Position numbers and translations under genes: made by a program. The notes beneath the pieces were generated by a model. That model ran no database searches. It saw only the letters and a program-made list of their open reading frames with translations, and was not told the origin of the DNA. Below, piece by piece: positions 17,769-26,753 of a stretch of 34,596 bases of DNA (within the stretch, counting starts at the first letter, position 1; each line of letters starts with the position of its first letter). The stretch is from Flavobacterium undicola (GTDB lineage: Bacteria > Bacteroidota > Bacteroidia > Flavobacteriales > Flavobacteriaceae), in NCBI RefSeq assembly GCF_009909155.2, contig NZ_JAAAPM020000034.1, forward strand, positions 1 to 34,596. The letters are read 5' to 3'.

Positions 17769-19586
17769 ATGTATATATCAGAATTAAAACTTTGGAATTT
17801 TAGAAAATATGGAAAAAGTTCTTCGGATTTAAACAGAAATCCAGATTTAACAGTTCCTTTAAATAAAGGACTTAATGTATTAATTGGAGAAAATGATTCT
17901 GGTAAATCTACAATTTTAGATGCGATAAAATTAGTACTCAAAACTCATGCATATGAATGGATAAAGGTTGAGGATACTGATTTTTATACAGGAACTGATA
18001 AGTTGAAAATTGAAATCCATTTTTCTGGTATTTCTAATGATGAGGGGAAACATTTTATTGAATGGTCTGGGTGGGCAGAAGAAGAAATAGAAAAAGATGA
18101 CAAATTAATCAAGGAATTACGCCCTAAACTTATTTTAATCTATCAAGCCGAAATTAGAGAGAATAGAATTATCCCATCAGATATTAAAGCTGGTATGGAT
18201 GGAGTTGGTCATTTACTTAACGCAGAAGCAAGAGAATACTTAAAATGCACATATCTAAAGGCTTTACGAGACGCTGATAGTGAATTAGCTTCAAAGAAGA
18301 ACTCAAGGCTTTCTGAAATATTACAAAAGCACGAATTATTCATTAAACAAAAAGGTCAAGTCCATGAGTTCGAAACTGATTTTAAAGGTATAAATGATAA
18401 AATTGAAAATCATTTCAATGGAGCAAATGAGGATAAAAGATACAATAAACAAATTAAACTAAGAATAGATGAATATTTAGAAAAATTCATCGACGACAAA
18501 ACAATTTCTCTTTTCTCTTTGGGTAAGCCTGAGATTAAGAACATACTGGAAAAACTTAGTCTAGGTATAGTTGATAAAAGTAATCCTGGTCTAGGAACAA
18601 TGAACCGCCTTTTTATGGCAGCAGAGTTATTACATCTTAAACGTGAATGGAATGGTTTGAAATTATGTATGATCGAAGAACTTGAAGCGCATCTTCATCC
18701 ACAAGCACAGATGAAAATTATTGAAGCTTTAAATGATGAGGCAAATAATGGAATTCAATTTATCTTAACAACACATAGCCCAAATATTGCGTCAAAAGTT
18801 CACTTAAAATCTTTAATAATATGTAAAGATGACAATGTGTTTCCTTTGGCTGAAACTTCTACTAAACTTGAAAAAGAAAATTATACTTATTTAGAGCGTT
18901 TTTTAGATGTTACCAAATCAAACCTGTTTTTTGCTAGAGGAGTAATTATAGTTGAGGGTTGGTCTGAAGAAATTCTAATACCTGCATTAGCAAGAAAAAT
19001 GGGTTATGATTTAACTGCAAAAGAAGTTTCAATCGTGAATGTTGCCTCTACAGCTTATTTACACTTTGCAAAAATATTCTTGAGAAATGATAACAAAGAA
19101 ATGAAAGTTCCGGTAGCAATTGTTACTGATTTAGATAACAAACCTGATGAAAAAGGAATTTTCAAAACTATCGATGACGAAGATAAAAGAGTAAAGACAA
19201 AGAATGAGAATTTAATTAAACTAAAAGAAGAACTAGAAAAAACAAATATTACTTTAGAATTAGCCAAAGAATGGACGCTAGAATGGTGTCTATTCAAATC
19301 ATCAACGCTATCCGAACTTTTCAAAGAAGCAGTATGTTCTGTTCACTCTGGAACTAACGAATTCAAAAAAGAAACTTCGGGATCATTTAAAGCTGAATTC
19401 CAAGATAAATTAATTTCAAAATTAAAAAAAGAAGACTATACTAGCGGAATCGAAAAAGTAAAAATTGCTTCTGAGTTAGCTAGTAAAATAGATAAAAAAG
19501 CAGGTTTAAGTATAAACGAGAATGACGAATATTTAAAATATCTAATTGACGCTATCAAACACGCTTGTAGTTATGGTACAAATTAA
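17769..19586 (+). CDS. OLD-family ATPase/TOPRIM endonuclease (GajA-like)
   Basis: 605 residues. An ABC-type ATPase half carries Walker A G40-ENDSGKST48 after the YISELKLWNFRKYG entry strand, and the Walker B/D-loop CMIEELEAHLHPQ near residues 300-312. The C-terminal TOPRIM half has the catalytic Glu in IIVEGWSEE (about 395-400) and the DxD pair in VTDLDN (about 451-456). Size and order match OLD nucleases; those encoded next to a UvrD-like helicase are class 2, and GajA of the Gabija defence system is the best known. The helicase gene follows with a 14-base overlap. Nicking or cutting of invader DNA, held in check by nucleotides, is the expected job by analogy. Confidence 0.9.
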   Translation: MYISELKLWNFRKYGKSSSDLNRNPDLTVPLNKGLNVLIGENDSGKSTILDAIKLVLKTHAYEWIKVEDTDFYTGTDKLKIEIHFSGISNDEGKHFIEWSGWAEEEIEKDDKLIKELRPKLILIYQAEIRENRIIPSDIKAGMDGVGHLLNAEAREYLKCTYLKALRDADSELASKKNSRLSEILQKHELFIKQKGQVHEFETDFKGINDKIENHFNGANEDKRYNKQIKLRIDEYLEKFIDDKTISLFSLGKPEIKNILEKLSLGIVDKSNPGLGTMNRLFMAAELLHLKREWNGLKLCMIEELEAHLHPQAQMKIIEALNDEANNGIQFILTTHSPNIASKVHLKSLIICKDDNVFPLAETSTKLEKENYTYLERFLDVTKSNLFFARGVIIVEGWSEEILIPALARKMGYDLTAKEVSIVNVASTAYLHFAKIFLRNDNKEMKVPVAIVTDLDNKPDEKGIFKTIDDEDKRVKTKNENLIKLKEELEKTNITLELAKEWTLEWCLFKSSTLSELFKEAVCSVHSGTNEFKKETSGSFKAEFQDKLISKLKKEDYTSGIEKVKIASELASKIDKKAGLSINENDEYLKYLIDAIKHACSYGTN

Positions 19587-21684
19587 AGATGAACATATTA
19601 AGCAAGCACAAGATATTTTTATAGATGGAAATAGTTTTGATGATATAGAAAGAATTCCTTTTATTAAGAACCTTGAGACTTCCGATTTATTAGCCGTTCC
19701 CGGAAGCGGTAAGACAACTGCTTTAATGGCCAAGTTATATTGTATTACACAAAACATGCCTTTTGAAGATGGCTCTGGTATTCTAGTATTAGCACATACC
19801 AACCAAGCTGTAGAAGAAATCGAAAAAAAACTTAAAAAACATTGTCCACGTCTTTTCGAATATCCCAACTTTATTGGAACCATACAAAGTTTTACAAACC
19901 GCTTTTTAGCCAATCAAGCATGTTTTGAAAACTATGGTTCATACATAAGAAAAAATGATGATGAAATGTATGAGAATGAAGTTAATAAATTCTATTATTC
20001 ACTTACATGGTCAAAAAAAGGAGTAGAGCCGAAAAACTTAATTAATAAATTATTTGGCTTAGTGAATACAGGAAAAACAGTCGATTTTGAAAATGGCCGA
20101 AAAAACATTCACGATTTCCTAAAAAAGTTTGAATATAATATTGTTGAAAGGAAAATAACATATAATGGACAAACAAAATTAAAAAACAACACAGCTAATC
20201 AAGCTTACTATGATGAACTGGAAAACTGGAAGAAAGAGCTCTATAAATCTGGTTTGTTAAATTACAAAGATTCGTTTAATCTAGGCGCTTGGATTTTAAA
20301 CCAAAAACCAATTATTAAAACAATTCTCCAAGAAAGATTCAAGTATGTTTTTATAGATGAAATGCAGGATTTAGAGAAATTTCAAATTGATCTCATTGAC
20401 ACTATATTCATTTCAGATAATTCAAAAACAATAATTCAAAGAATAGGAGACATTAACCAATCAATTTACAATTCAGGCAAAAGCATTAAAGATAATTGTG
20501 ATTGGGTTCCACGAAATCAAATTTATTTAACTGGTTCCAATCGTTTAACAGAGGAAGTAGCAAACTTTGTTAATTACTATACCTTAGACCCGCAACCGGA
20601 TGAAGATGGGAACAAGAGATTTGTTGTGAAAGGACTAGCCAAAATAGACAACCCGATTCAACCACATCTAATTATTTTCAATAAAAGCTCAAAAGATAAA
20701 CTTCAAGGTAAATTTGAACAACTTATTAAGGATTATAATCTTTACGAAACTTCGAGTGGAAAAAAGCATGGCTTTCATATAATCAGCTGGAGTACAGAAT
20801 GGATCAATGAAGAACAAAATGCTGACAATGAAAAAATCCGGCTTAAAGATATTTTTCCCAACTACTCAAGAGAATCAAAGCAAAAGAAAGAAGATTTTAA
20901 TTGTTTAAGGAAACATTTGCAATTATTCGATAGTGATAAAAAAACGTTGGAAGGAGTTCGAAAATCTATTCTAAATGCATTAATAAGAATCTTGAGAGAA
21001 GAAAAAATTTATAAAAATGTAGAATCTAATATTTATTTTAGAAAAAGAGATTTAATCGATTTCATCAAAAGCTTGGGTAATGAAAAATATGAGGATTTTA
21101 AACTTAAACTGTTCAACTGGTGCTTTAAAATAATAGCAAAAAAAGAATACGAAGAAGTTTATACTCAAATCAAAGAATATGTTGGAAATGAATTTATAAA
21201 TTACAATTGGCATAACGATGAGATTAATGTTCCTAGAAAAATAGATAAATCGACAGGGTTTTTAAATGGCAGTTTTATATATCTACCAGTTGAAGAAGAT
21301 GAAAATGAAGTTATTGAAAATAATGAAATTAAAATAAAAACATCATCTGTTCATGCTGTAAAAGGGCAAACTCATTGTGCAACGATGTATATCGAATCAT
21401 CCTATTTTAATTATGAAACTGAAAAAGTAAAAGTTGTTTCCAAAAAGGCGACTACAACCAAAGCCGAACAAGTATTACCTAATCCATTATTTAATGAATA
21501 TCATTCCTACCGTGTAGGCAAAGATTCTAGAGCAAAAGAAGCGCTAAAAATGATGTATGTAGGATTTTCCAGACCAACCCATTTATTATGTTTTGCAGCT
21601 TTAGAAGAAAATGTAAAAGATGATATTGAGAAATATAAAACTGCAGGATGGTTAGTTATTGATGATTTAATTAATGGTAAATGA
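19573..21684 (+). CDS. UvrD/PcrA-like superfamily 1 helicase (GajB-like)
   Basis: About 703 residues from the ATG at 19573, chosen because MVQIKDEHIKQAQ fits a UvrD start; a further in-frame ATG at 19546 would add nine residues inside the OLD gene. Motifs are: I, AVPGSGKTTA (about 41-50); Ia, AHTNQAVEEI; II, FIDEMQD (about 260); III, QRIGDINQSIYN (about 290); V, SSVHAVKGQTH (about 590); VI, MMYVGFSRPTHLL (about 660). GajB proteins are nearer 500 residues; the extra length lies mainly in the 2B-type region between motifs III and V. It overlaps the OLD gene by 14 bases and the next by 4 (ATGA), so the three are translationally coupled. Confidence 0.9.
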   Translation: MVQIKDEHIKQAQDIFIDGNSFDDIERIPFIKNLETSDLLAVPGSGKTTALMAKLYCITQNMPFEDGSGILVLAHTNQAVEEIEKKLKKHCPRLFEYPNFIGTIQSFTNRFLANQACFENYGSYIRKNDDEMYENEVNKFYYSLTWSKKGVEPKNLINKLFGLVNTGKTVDFENGRKNIHDFLKKFEYNIVERKITYNGQTKLKNNTANQAYYDELENWKKELYKSGLLNYKDSFNLGAWILNQKPIIKTILQERFKYVFIDEMQDLEKFQIDLIDTIFISDNSKTIIQRIGDINQSIYNSGKSIKDNCDWVPRNQIYLTGSNRLTEEVANFVNYYTLDPQPDEDGNKRFVVKGLAKIDNPIQPHLIIFNKSSKDKLQGKFEQLIKDYNLYETSSGKKHGFHIISWSTEWINEEQNADNEKIRLKDIFPNYSRESKQKKEDFNCLRKHLQLFDSDKKTLEGVRKSILNALIRILREEKIYKNVESNIYFRKRDLIDFIKSLGNEKYEDFKLKLFNWCFKIIAKKEYEEVYTQIKEYVGNEFINYNWHNDEINVPRKIDKSTGFLNGSFIYLPVEEDENEVIENNEIKIKTSSVHAVKGQTHCATMYIESSYFNYETEKVKVVSKKATTTKAEQVLPNPLFNEYHSYRVGKDSRAKEALKMMYVGFSRPTHLLCFAALEENVKDDIEKYKTAGWLVIDDLINGK

Positions 21685-22154
21685 TAGAAAAATTCTGTAG
21701 CCGTCTTCCAAGAGAAATCTCAAACCCAATGTATAATGAATACTATAATAGGTTAAGAGAAATCAATTATATTCTTGAAAACAGAGATGCATATAAACAT
21801 CTCATACAATATAAAAAAACAATTGAACTAATCCTATCATTATCAATATTCTATAAAAGAGTTATTGCTAATATGGATGCTGCCACCAAGTTTGCAGGAA
21901 CGGTATTCAACAATAGCCCAGCTATTGCAATAAAAATAGGTACGTATGATTTGACCAATAGTGAAAAAAACAGAATAATTGCTATCGTAATAAATTACAA
22001 CTCACTGATCGAAAAATACAGCTTAACACACGACATGCTTGCTACAACCGAAACCAAAGATTTGATAAAGAAAATAAAAGATTTGAAGTGGCAATTAGAT
22101 AACAATGAGAATAAAGACATTAAGAATAATGATGAGAACGATACTACTGAGTAA
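21681..22154 (+). CDS. 157-aa helical protein of the defence-like operon
   Basis: Not recognised. The start overlaps the helicase stop (ATGA) and its stop overlaps the next start by one base (TAATG), so it is surely translated as part of the operon. The protein is predicted mostly helical, with a hydrophobic central helix (IELILSLSIFYKRVIANM) too polar at its end to call a membrane span with confidence, and an acidic, Asn-rich tail. It could be a small partner of the helicase or of the following nuclease-like protein. Confidence 0.75.
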   Translation: MIEKFCSRLPREISNPMYNEYYNRLREINYILENRDAYKHLIQYKKTIELILSLSIFYKRVIANMDAATKFAGTVFNNSPAIAIKIGTYDLTNSEKNRIIAIVINYNSLIEKYSLTHDMLATTETKDLIKKIKDLKWQLDNNENKDIKNNDENDTTE

Positions 22155-22972
22155 TGGCAAATCCTTTTAAAAAAGTTGAAGATTTTGAAAACGAAATAAA
22201 TGATTTCTTAAAAAGGAATAAAACCTTTATTTCAAATCAAGGAAAACGAATAAGCGACTACTTCGAAATGAGTTGCTACAATTATATTGTTAGATATTAT
22301 CAAAATCAAGGCTTTACATTAGAAGTAAAAAACCTCATCGCTAAAAAATTCAAATACAAGCTCTCTCCAAGTGGTTATCCCGAGAATTTTTCATTTTTTG
22401 AAATACGATTGAAAAACGTTTTTGAATTAGAAATAAAGGAAATTTGTTTCGAAATACATCACAACCTAACAGTACAATCAGGGCACCAAGACGACATTTA
22501 TCTTACGCCTGATATTTCTGTAATAAATAAGAATGCCATCATTTCTGATAAAGATCATTATCTTGTTGAGAACTCAACAAAAAAATTCTGTTACGTTGAA
22601 AACAGCAACCTCCAAACTTTTTGTGAGGTTAAAAACTTTAATCCCTTTCCGGAACTTTTATTTAATTTTATAGGATTATACAATGAACTAAAAAAAGAGG
22701 TTCTTGACAAAGAACTTCAAAGAGAATTTCCTCTCCATTTAGCACCGTCACTGATGATATCGGGGAAAGGAAATGTGCATTCCGAAAGAATTAAAAAAAG
22801 TTTAGAAGCAAGATATAAAATTAACTTACTCTATGATTTGTTTGAACATGGTTTAAGAAGTTTCTCAATTTATAATTCTAAATATTTAAAACAGATAGGA
22901 TCATTAAATCCAAAAACATTTGATGCAATAGTTATTCCTCAAGAGATTGAAGAAGATGATTTACCATTTTAA
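22154..22972 (+). CDS. putative PD-(D/E)XK nuclease-fold protein
   Basis: 272 residues, no family recalled. A restriction-endonuclease core can be read: TP119-D120-ISVI followed, after 36 residues of strand-like sequence, by FCE158-V-K160-NF and then a helix (PFPELLFNFIGLYNELK). This is the PD...ExK arrangement of the superfamily with all three active residues present. The earlier IRLKNVFELEIKEICFEIHH could give the first strands. It is coupled to its neighbours (1-base overlap upstream, 3-base gap downstream). Nuclease action on DNA is inferred from the motif only. Confidence 0.7.
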   Translation: MANPFKKVEDFENEINDFLKRNKTFISNQGKRISDYFEMSCYNYIVRYYQNQGFTLEVKNLIAKKFKYKLSPSGYPENFSFFEIRLKNVFELEIKEICFEIHHNLTVQSGHQDDIYLTPDISVINKNAIISDKDHYLVENSTKKFCYVENSNLQTFCEVKNFNPFPELLFNFIGLYNELKKEVLDKELQREFPLHLAPSLMISGKGNVHSERIKKSLEARYKINLLYDLFEHGLRSFSIYNSKYLKQIGSLNPKTFDAIVIPQEIEEDDLPF

Positions 22973-22975
22973 ACT

Positions 22976-23911
22976 ATGAATAAACAAGAATATTTTAAAC
23001 TAAGCCTTGAGCAAAACTTACCCAATAGATGCCCAATATTAGGATATTGCGATAGGCATTCTTGGACTTTATATTTCTTCTCAAAATATGATGAAGTCGA
23101 TTATGATAGAGATTTTATTAAAACCTTACAAAAGGAAGGAGCAATTACATCAGACTATGAAAATAAAAGGATAAAACTAAGAGCTGAAGAACCATCTATT
23201 TTACGAGGTCCAAAATACGGACATTTCTCTAATATGTGTCCAGAAGTCAATCTCTTTGATAATGACAATAGCTTTAGTAAATTTAGAGGTATTGCATGCA
23301 CAGATGGAACTTGGGATTTCGAAACAAACCCCAATAATAAATTCGAAATACTCGAAACGAAACATTTTTCAGAATGTCTAGAGTTTTCAAAGCAGCAATA
23401 CCTCAATAATGCAATCAAAACAGAAGAAGACTTCATTAGTAAAGAGTTTGAAGAAATTTCAATCGACGAATTAGGTTTTGACAATGATTTAAATGATGTT
23501 TTGAATTTAAGATTAAAAGAAGTTAAATCATGCTTTACAGCAAATGCTCCTTTATCAATAATTGTGATTTGTGGAAGCATATTGGAAGGCATATTATTAG
23601 GTGTTGCATTGCAAAGTCCTAAACTTTTTAATCAATCGAAAAAAGCACCAAAAGACGAAGAAAGTAAGATAAAGCAATTCCGTTATTGGTCACTAAATGA
23701 TTTGATTGAAGTAGCGTATGAAATAAAAATATTAGATGAGAACGTAAAAAAATTCAGTCATAATCTTAGAGATTTCAGAAACTATATCCATCCACACGAA
23801 CAATTAGGCAAGAAATTCAATCCAAATATGCAAACCGCCAAAATAAGTTGGAATGTTTTAAAACTTGCCATGGAACAGATTGTAAGTAATCAGCATAAAC
23901 TTAAATCATAA
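22976..23911 (+). CDS. protein with C-terminal HEPN-like domain
   Basis: 311 residues. The N-terminal 160 (CDRHSWTLYFFSKY; acidic linker) are unrecognised. The C-terminal half is a four-helix arrangement: FTANAPLSIIVICGSILEGI (helix with a GS-E-gap typical of DUF4145/HEPN-type domains), SLNDLIEVAYEI, then LRDFR268-N269-YIHPH274-EQ. R-N-x4-H fits the catalytic R-x(4-6)-H of HEPN ribonucleases, with Asn as the common polar residue after Arg. It lies 3 bases after the nuclease-like gene and 8 before the caspase gene. A ribonuclease effector is plausible; a non-catalytic, dimerising HEPN is the alternative. Confidence 0.75.
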   Translation: MNKQEYFKLSLEQNLPNRCPILGYCDRHSWTLYFFSKYDEVDYDRDFIKTLQKEGAITSDYENKRIKLRAEEPSILRGPKYGHFSNMCPEVNLFDNDNSFSKFRGIACTDGTWDFETNPNNKFEILETKHFSECLEFSKQQYLNNAIKTEEDFISKEFEEISIDELGFDNDLNDVLNLRLKEVKSCFTANAPLSIIVICGSILEGILLGVALQSPKLFNQSKKAPKDEESKIKQFRYWSLNDLIEVAYEIKILDENVKKFSHNLRDFRNYIHPHEQLGKKFNPNMQTAKISWNVLKLAMEQIVSNQHKLKS

Positions 23912-23919
23912 AATTTGAT

Positions 23920-26223
23920 ATGTCCTTACCTAAAAATATACTTTTTACTATAGCAATTGACAAATACCAATCTGATGTTTGGCCAAATCTAGCCAACGCA
24001 GTTCTTGATGCAAAAAAAGTTAGTCAAATTCTAACTGAAAAATATTCTTTTGAAGTTTATCATGGCTCATTAACTAACCATCAAGCTACTAGAGATAATA
24101 TATATTCAGCTTTTATTTCTTTAAAACAGTTTATTGATCCTTCTGACAACTTGATTATTCTCTTTACAGGACATGGTCAAATGAATCTACAAACATATCG
24201 AGGGTATTGGGTTCCAATGGACGGAACAAGAAATCCAAGCACCTTAATTGAAAATGCTGTTATCAAAGATTTTATTGAAGACATTGATGCAAAACATATT
24301 TGGTTAATTTCTGACTCTTGTTTTTCAGGAACATTTTTAACAAGAACAAGAGGTATAATCGAAGAGAAAGAATATACAAAATTGACATTCAATAAATCAA
24401 GATGGATGTTAGCATCTGGTAGCGAAGAAAGAGTATCTGATGGTCAGCCTGGTCAGCATAGCCCATTCGCTAAATATTTGATTCGCTTTTTAGAAAACAA
24501 TACTAATGCATTTTGTTCAGTAAATGAAATCATTAAGTATGTAACTACATTAACCAACAATAACTCAAAACAAACTTCTAGAGGGGCATTCATTGATAAC
24601 ATTGGACATGAAGATGGGGAAATGGTATTAAAACTCAATGAAAAATTTATTATTCAAAATATAAATACAACAAGAGGTATTCCAAATACGCCTAGTTTAA
24701 AATTAGAAATAAAGAACACGGATGACAATGAGAATAAACTATCCACAGGAAAAGAGATATTATTAATAAAATCATTCATTAAAGATTATGATTTTATGAT
24801 AATCGAGAACTTTAGATTTGAGGACGACGGCAAAAAGAAAATAAAATTTAAAGAAAACAAAGTGCTATTTCAAGGTGTAAAAAAAGAAGATGACTTTATT
24901 TTAGTACAAAGATTTGCTACTTGGATTGGATTGAAAAGATATTTCGACAATAATCAAGAAGCTTTTAAAGCTAAATCAATAGTAGCAATAAATGCAGTTA
25001 AAGAAATTGAGAACGTTGAAGACACTGCTTATGCATTAGCACAAGCTGAATATTTAAAAGAGTTATTAGAATTCAATAAAGACCCAATGTCATGCTTACA
25101 TTGTGGCGAGAAAATTAGCACTAATGATTGTTTTTTTATTGAAATTGATGAATTAGAACTAAAAGACAAAGTAGGTAATGTACATAAAGACTGTCTAAGA
25201 CCTGCTGATAGGATAATAGGAGAATCTGGTTATAAAGATTTAAAAAAATCCAATCTGCTAAATTTTGATTACAGCAAATGGGCTGACTTACTTTTAAAAG
25301 GGCAAGGACAGATTAGAGCAATTAAAAAAAAGTTCCCAAACAATATCATTCCATTACCCGTAATAAGTTGGAATCCCTTAAATAACATCAATACTGGCAA
25401 ATATTGTATAAGACAATATTATGAAGACGGTAGTTATTCGTTTATGATGCTCGGTAAAAACATCCATAGATTTAGCAAAGAAGAAATTAATGTTGAAGTT
25501 GAAAAATTTAATAAGCAAATTAAGAAATTCAAAGAACAGGGAGATCCTATCTGTATGATTGTTGAAACAAAAATGAACGGTTCATATAAATTATTAAATA
25601 AACTAAAACTACCAGAGCAAACTATCGTTAATGCTTCTCACTTTGAAAAAGCTACATATAGTATTCAGTTAGAAGAAAACCAAACCGATATCAATAATGA
25701 TTATACACCTATTGGTTTGGTCTGTTTTCCGGAAACAGATGATTTAGTTAAAATAGGCAATCATGTTTTACTAATAACCAATCCATTAGAGTTTGATATA
25801 CATTATCAAAATTGGAGTGAAATAGTTCAAAATTTAAAGGGGTGTAAAATAAAAATCCTCGAATCTGATTTTGAATTAGATGCCTACCTACAACATTTTT
25901 ATAGAGAGAATTTAATTCCAGTAATTGATCCTATTTTTGATAAAAAGACAAACTCATTAATTTCAGGATATGAGATTCGAAGTATGGAAAGCATTATTTC
26001 TAAAGCAAATAACAAACCTAAATATTGGAAAAAAGGTGACAAAGTAAAAATTGTTTTCCCTAATGTAGTAACTGATAAATATGCCACAGGAATACTGTTA
26101 ACAGATGAATTCATAGATGAAAATGGTGAATCTTTTGCCGTTTTTCAACCTATTGAAAATGGAAAAAAATTAAAAGATTTGCAATATGCTATACCCACTA
26201 GATTATTTCAAAAAATTAAATAA
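23920..26223 (+). CDS. caspase-family (peptidase C14) protease with zinc-like motif and large C-terminal region
   Basis: 767 residues. The N-terminal 230 are a caspase-fold domain: AIDKYQSDVWPNLANAVLDA at the start, catalytic His H85 in LFTGHGQ, catalytic Cys C134 in LISDSCFSGTF, and ASGSEERVSDG after it. A middle region follows, and residues 392-425 have C392-LHC395...H422-KDC425, a C-x2-C...H-x2-C set like a treble-clef or LIM-type zinc site. The remaining 340 residues are mixed alpha/beta and unrecognised; near the end KYWKKGDKVKIVF looks like an SH3-like barrel strand. In bacterial defence, caspase-like proteases are activated by sensors and cleave host or partner proteins. Here it is downstream of OLD, helicase and HEPN genes. 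Confidence 0.9.
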   Translation: MSLPKNILFTIAIDKYQSDVWPNLANAVLDAKKVSQILTEKYSFEVYHGSLTNHQATRDNIYSAFISLKQFIDPSDNLIILFTGHGQMNLQTYRGYWVPMDGTRNPSTLIENAVIKDFIEDIDAKHIWLISDSCFSGTFLTRTRGIIEEKEYTKLTFNKSRWMLASGSEERVSDGQPGQHSPFAKYLIRFLENNTNAFCSVNEIIKYVTTLTNNNSKQTSRGAFIDNIGHEDGEMVLKLNEKFIIQNINTTRGIPNTPSLKLEIKNTDDNENKLSTGKEILLIKSFIKDYDFMIIENFRFEDDGKKKIKFKENKVLFQGVKKEDDFILVQRFATWIGLKRYFDNNQEAFKAKSIVAINAVKEIENVEDTAYALAQAEYLKELLEFNKDPMSCLHCGEKISTNDCFFIEIDELELKDKVGNVHKDCLRPADRIIGESGYKDLKKSNLLNFDYSKWADLLLKGQGQIRAIKKKFPNNIIPLPVISWNPLNNINTGKYCIRQYYEDGSYSFMMLGKNIHRFSKEEINVEVEKFNKQIKKFKEQGDPICMIVETKMNGSYKLLNKLKLPEQTIVNASHFEKATYSIQLEENQTDINNDYTPIGLVCFPETDDLVKIGNHVLLITNPLEFDIHYQNWSEIVQNLKGCKIKILESDFELDAYLQHFYRENLIPVIDPIFDKKTNSLISGYEIRSMESIISKANNKPKYWKKGDKVKIVFPNVVTDKYATGILLTDEFIDENGESFAVFQPIENGKKLKDLQYAIPTRLFQKIK

Positions 26224-26270
26224 TAAGCAAAATATTCCAATTTCCACTTTATAATCCAAATTCAGCTTAT

Positions 26271-26723
26271 ATGAAAGAAAGTCAAATAAAAGATGCTATC
26301 CTTAAATACTGCTTGAAAGAACGTGCAGATGATAATTTTACCATAGCAACTGAAGTGATTAAAGATGTATTTCCAGAAATGACCAATCAAGAAATACTAT
26401 ACTATATTTCAGAAATAGGAAAACATCCCGATATTATAATTGACTATTTTGATCACAACGAAACTTATCTAATACAAGTTGATATTACAACCAAGAAATT
26501 TATTGAAAAAGGAGGTTTTTCAAAAATAGAGGAAAAGAAAATTAAGAAAGAAAAATTTGAAATAAAATTAGCAGAATCAAATTTAGCAGCTAATAAATTG
26601 AACAAGAAAATTGCAAAACAAAATCTTAAGAATGAGAAAAACAATAAAATTACAACGTGGATTAATATTCTAATCGGAATAATAAATATTGGTTTATTGA
26701 TTTGGCAAGTATTAAAAGCTTAA
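26271..26723 (+). CDS. 150-aa protein: N-terminal wHTH-like domain, coiled coil, C-terminal membrane anchor
   Basis: The first 75 residues are compact and helix/strand-like (KDAILKYCLKERADDNFTIA; NQEILYYISEIG; DYFDHNETYLIQV), compatible with a winged helix. Residues about 80-125 are a Lys/Glu-rich coiled coil, and the end (TTWINILIGIINIGLLIWQV) is a single transmembrane helix. No signal peptide. It sits 47 bases after the caspase gene. A membrane-anchored small protein beside a protease may be its substrate or its docking partner; that is inference. It might also be an element gene unrelated to defence. Confidence 0.7.
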   Translation: MKESQIKDAILKYCLKERADDNFTIATEVIKDVFPEMTNQEILYYISEIGKHPDIIIDYFDHNETYLIQVDITTKKFIEKGGFSKIEEKKIKKEKFEIKLAESNLAANKLNKKIAKQNLKNEKNNKITTWINILIGIINIGLLIWQVLKA

Positions 26724-26753
26724 TAAAACTATTACTCTAATTTTATAGTAAAA

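Noticed and set aside
21681..22154. Transmembrane call for the 157-aa protein
   Set aside because: The hydrophobic helix is interrupted by Lys and Arg, so membrane insertion is not supported.
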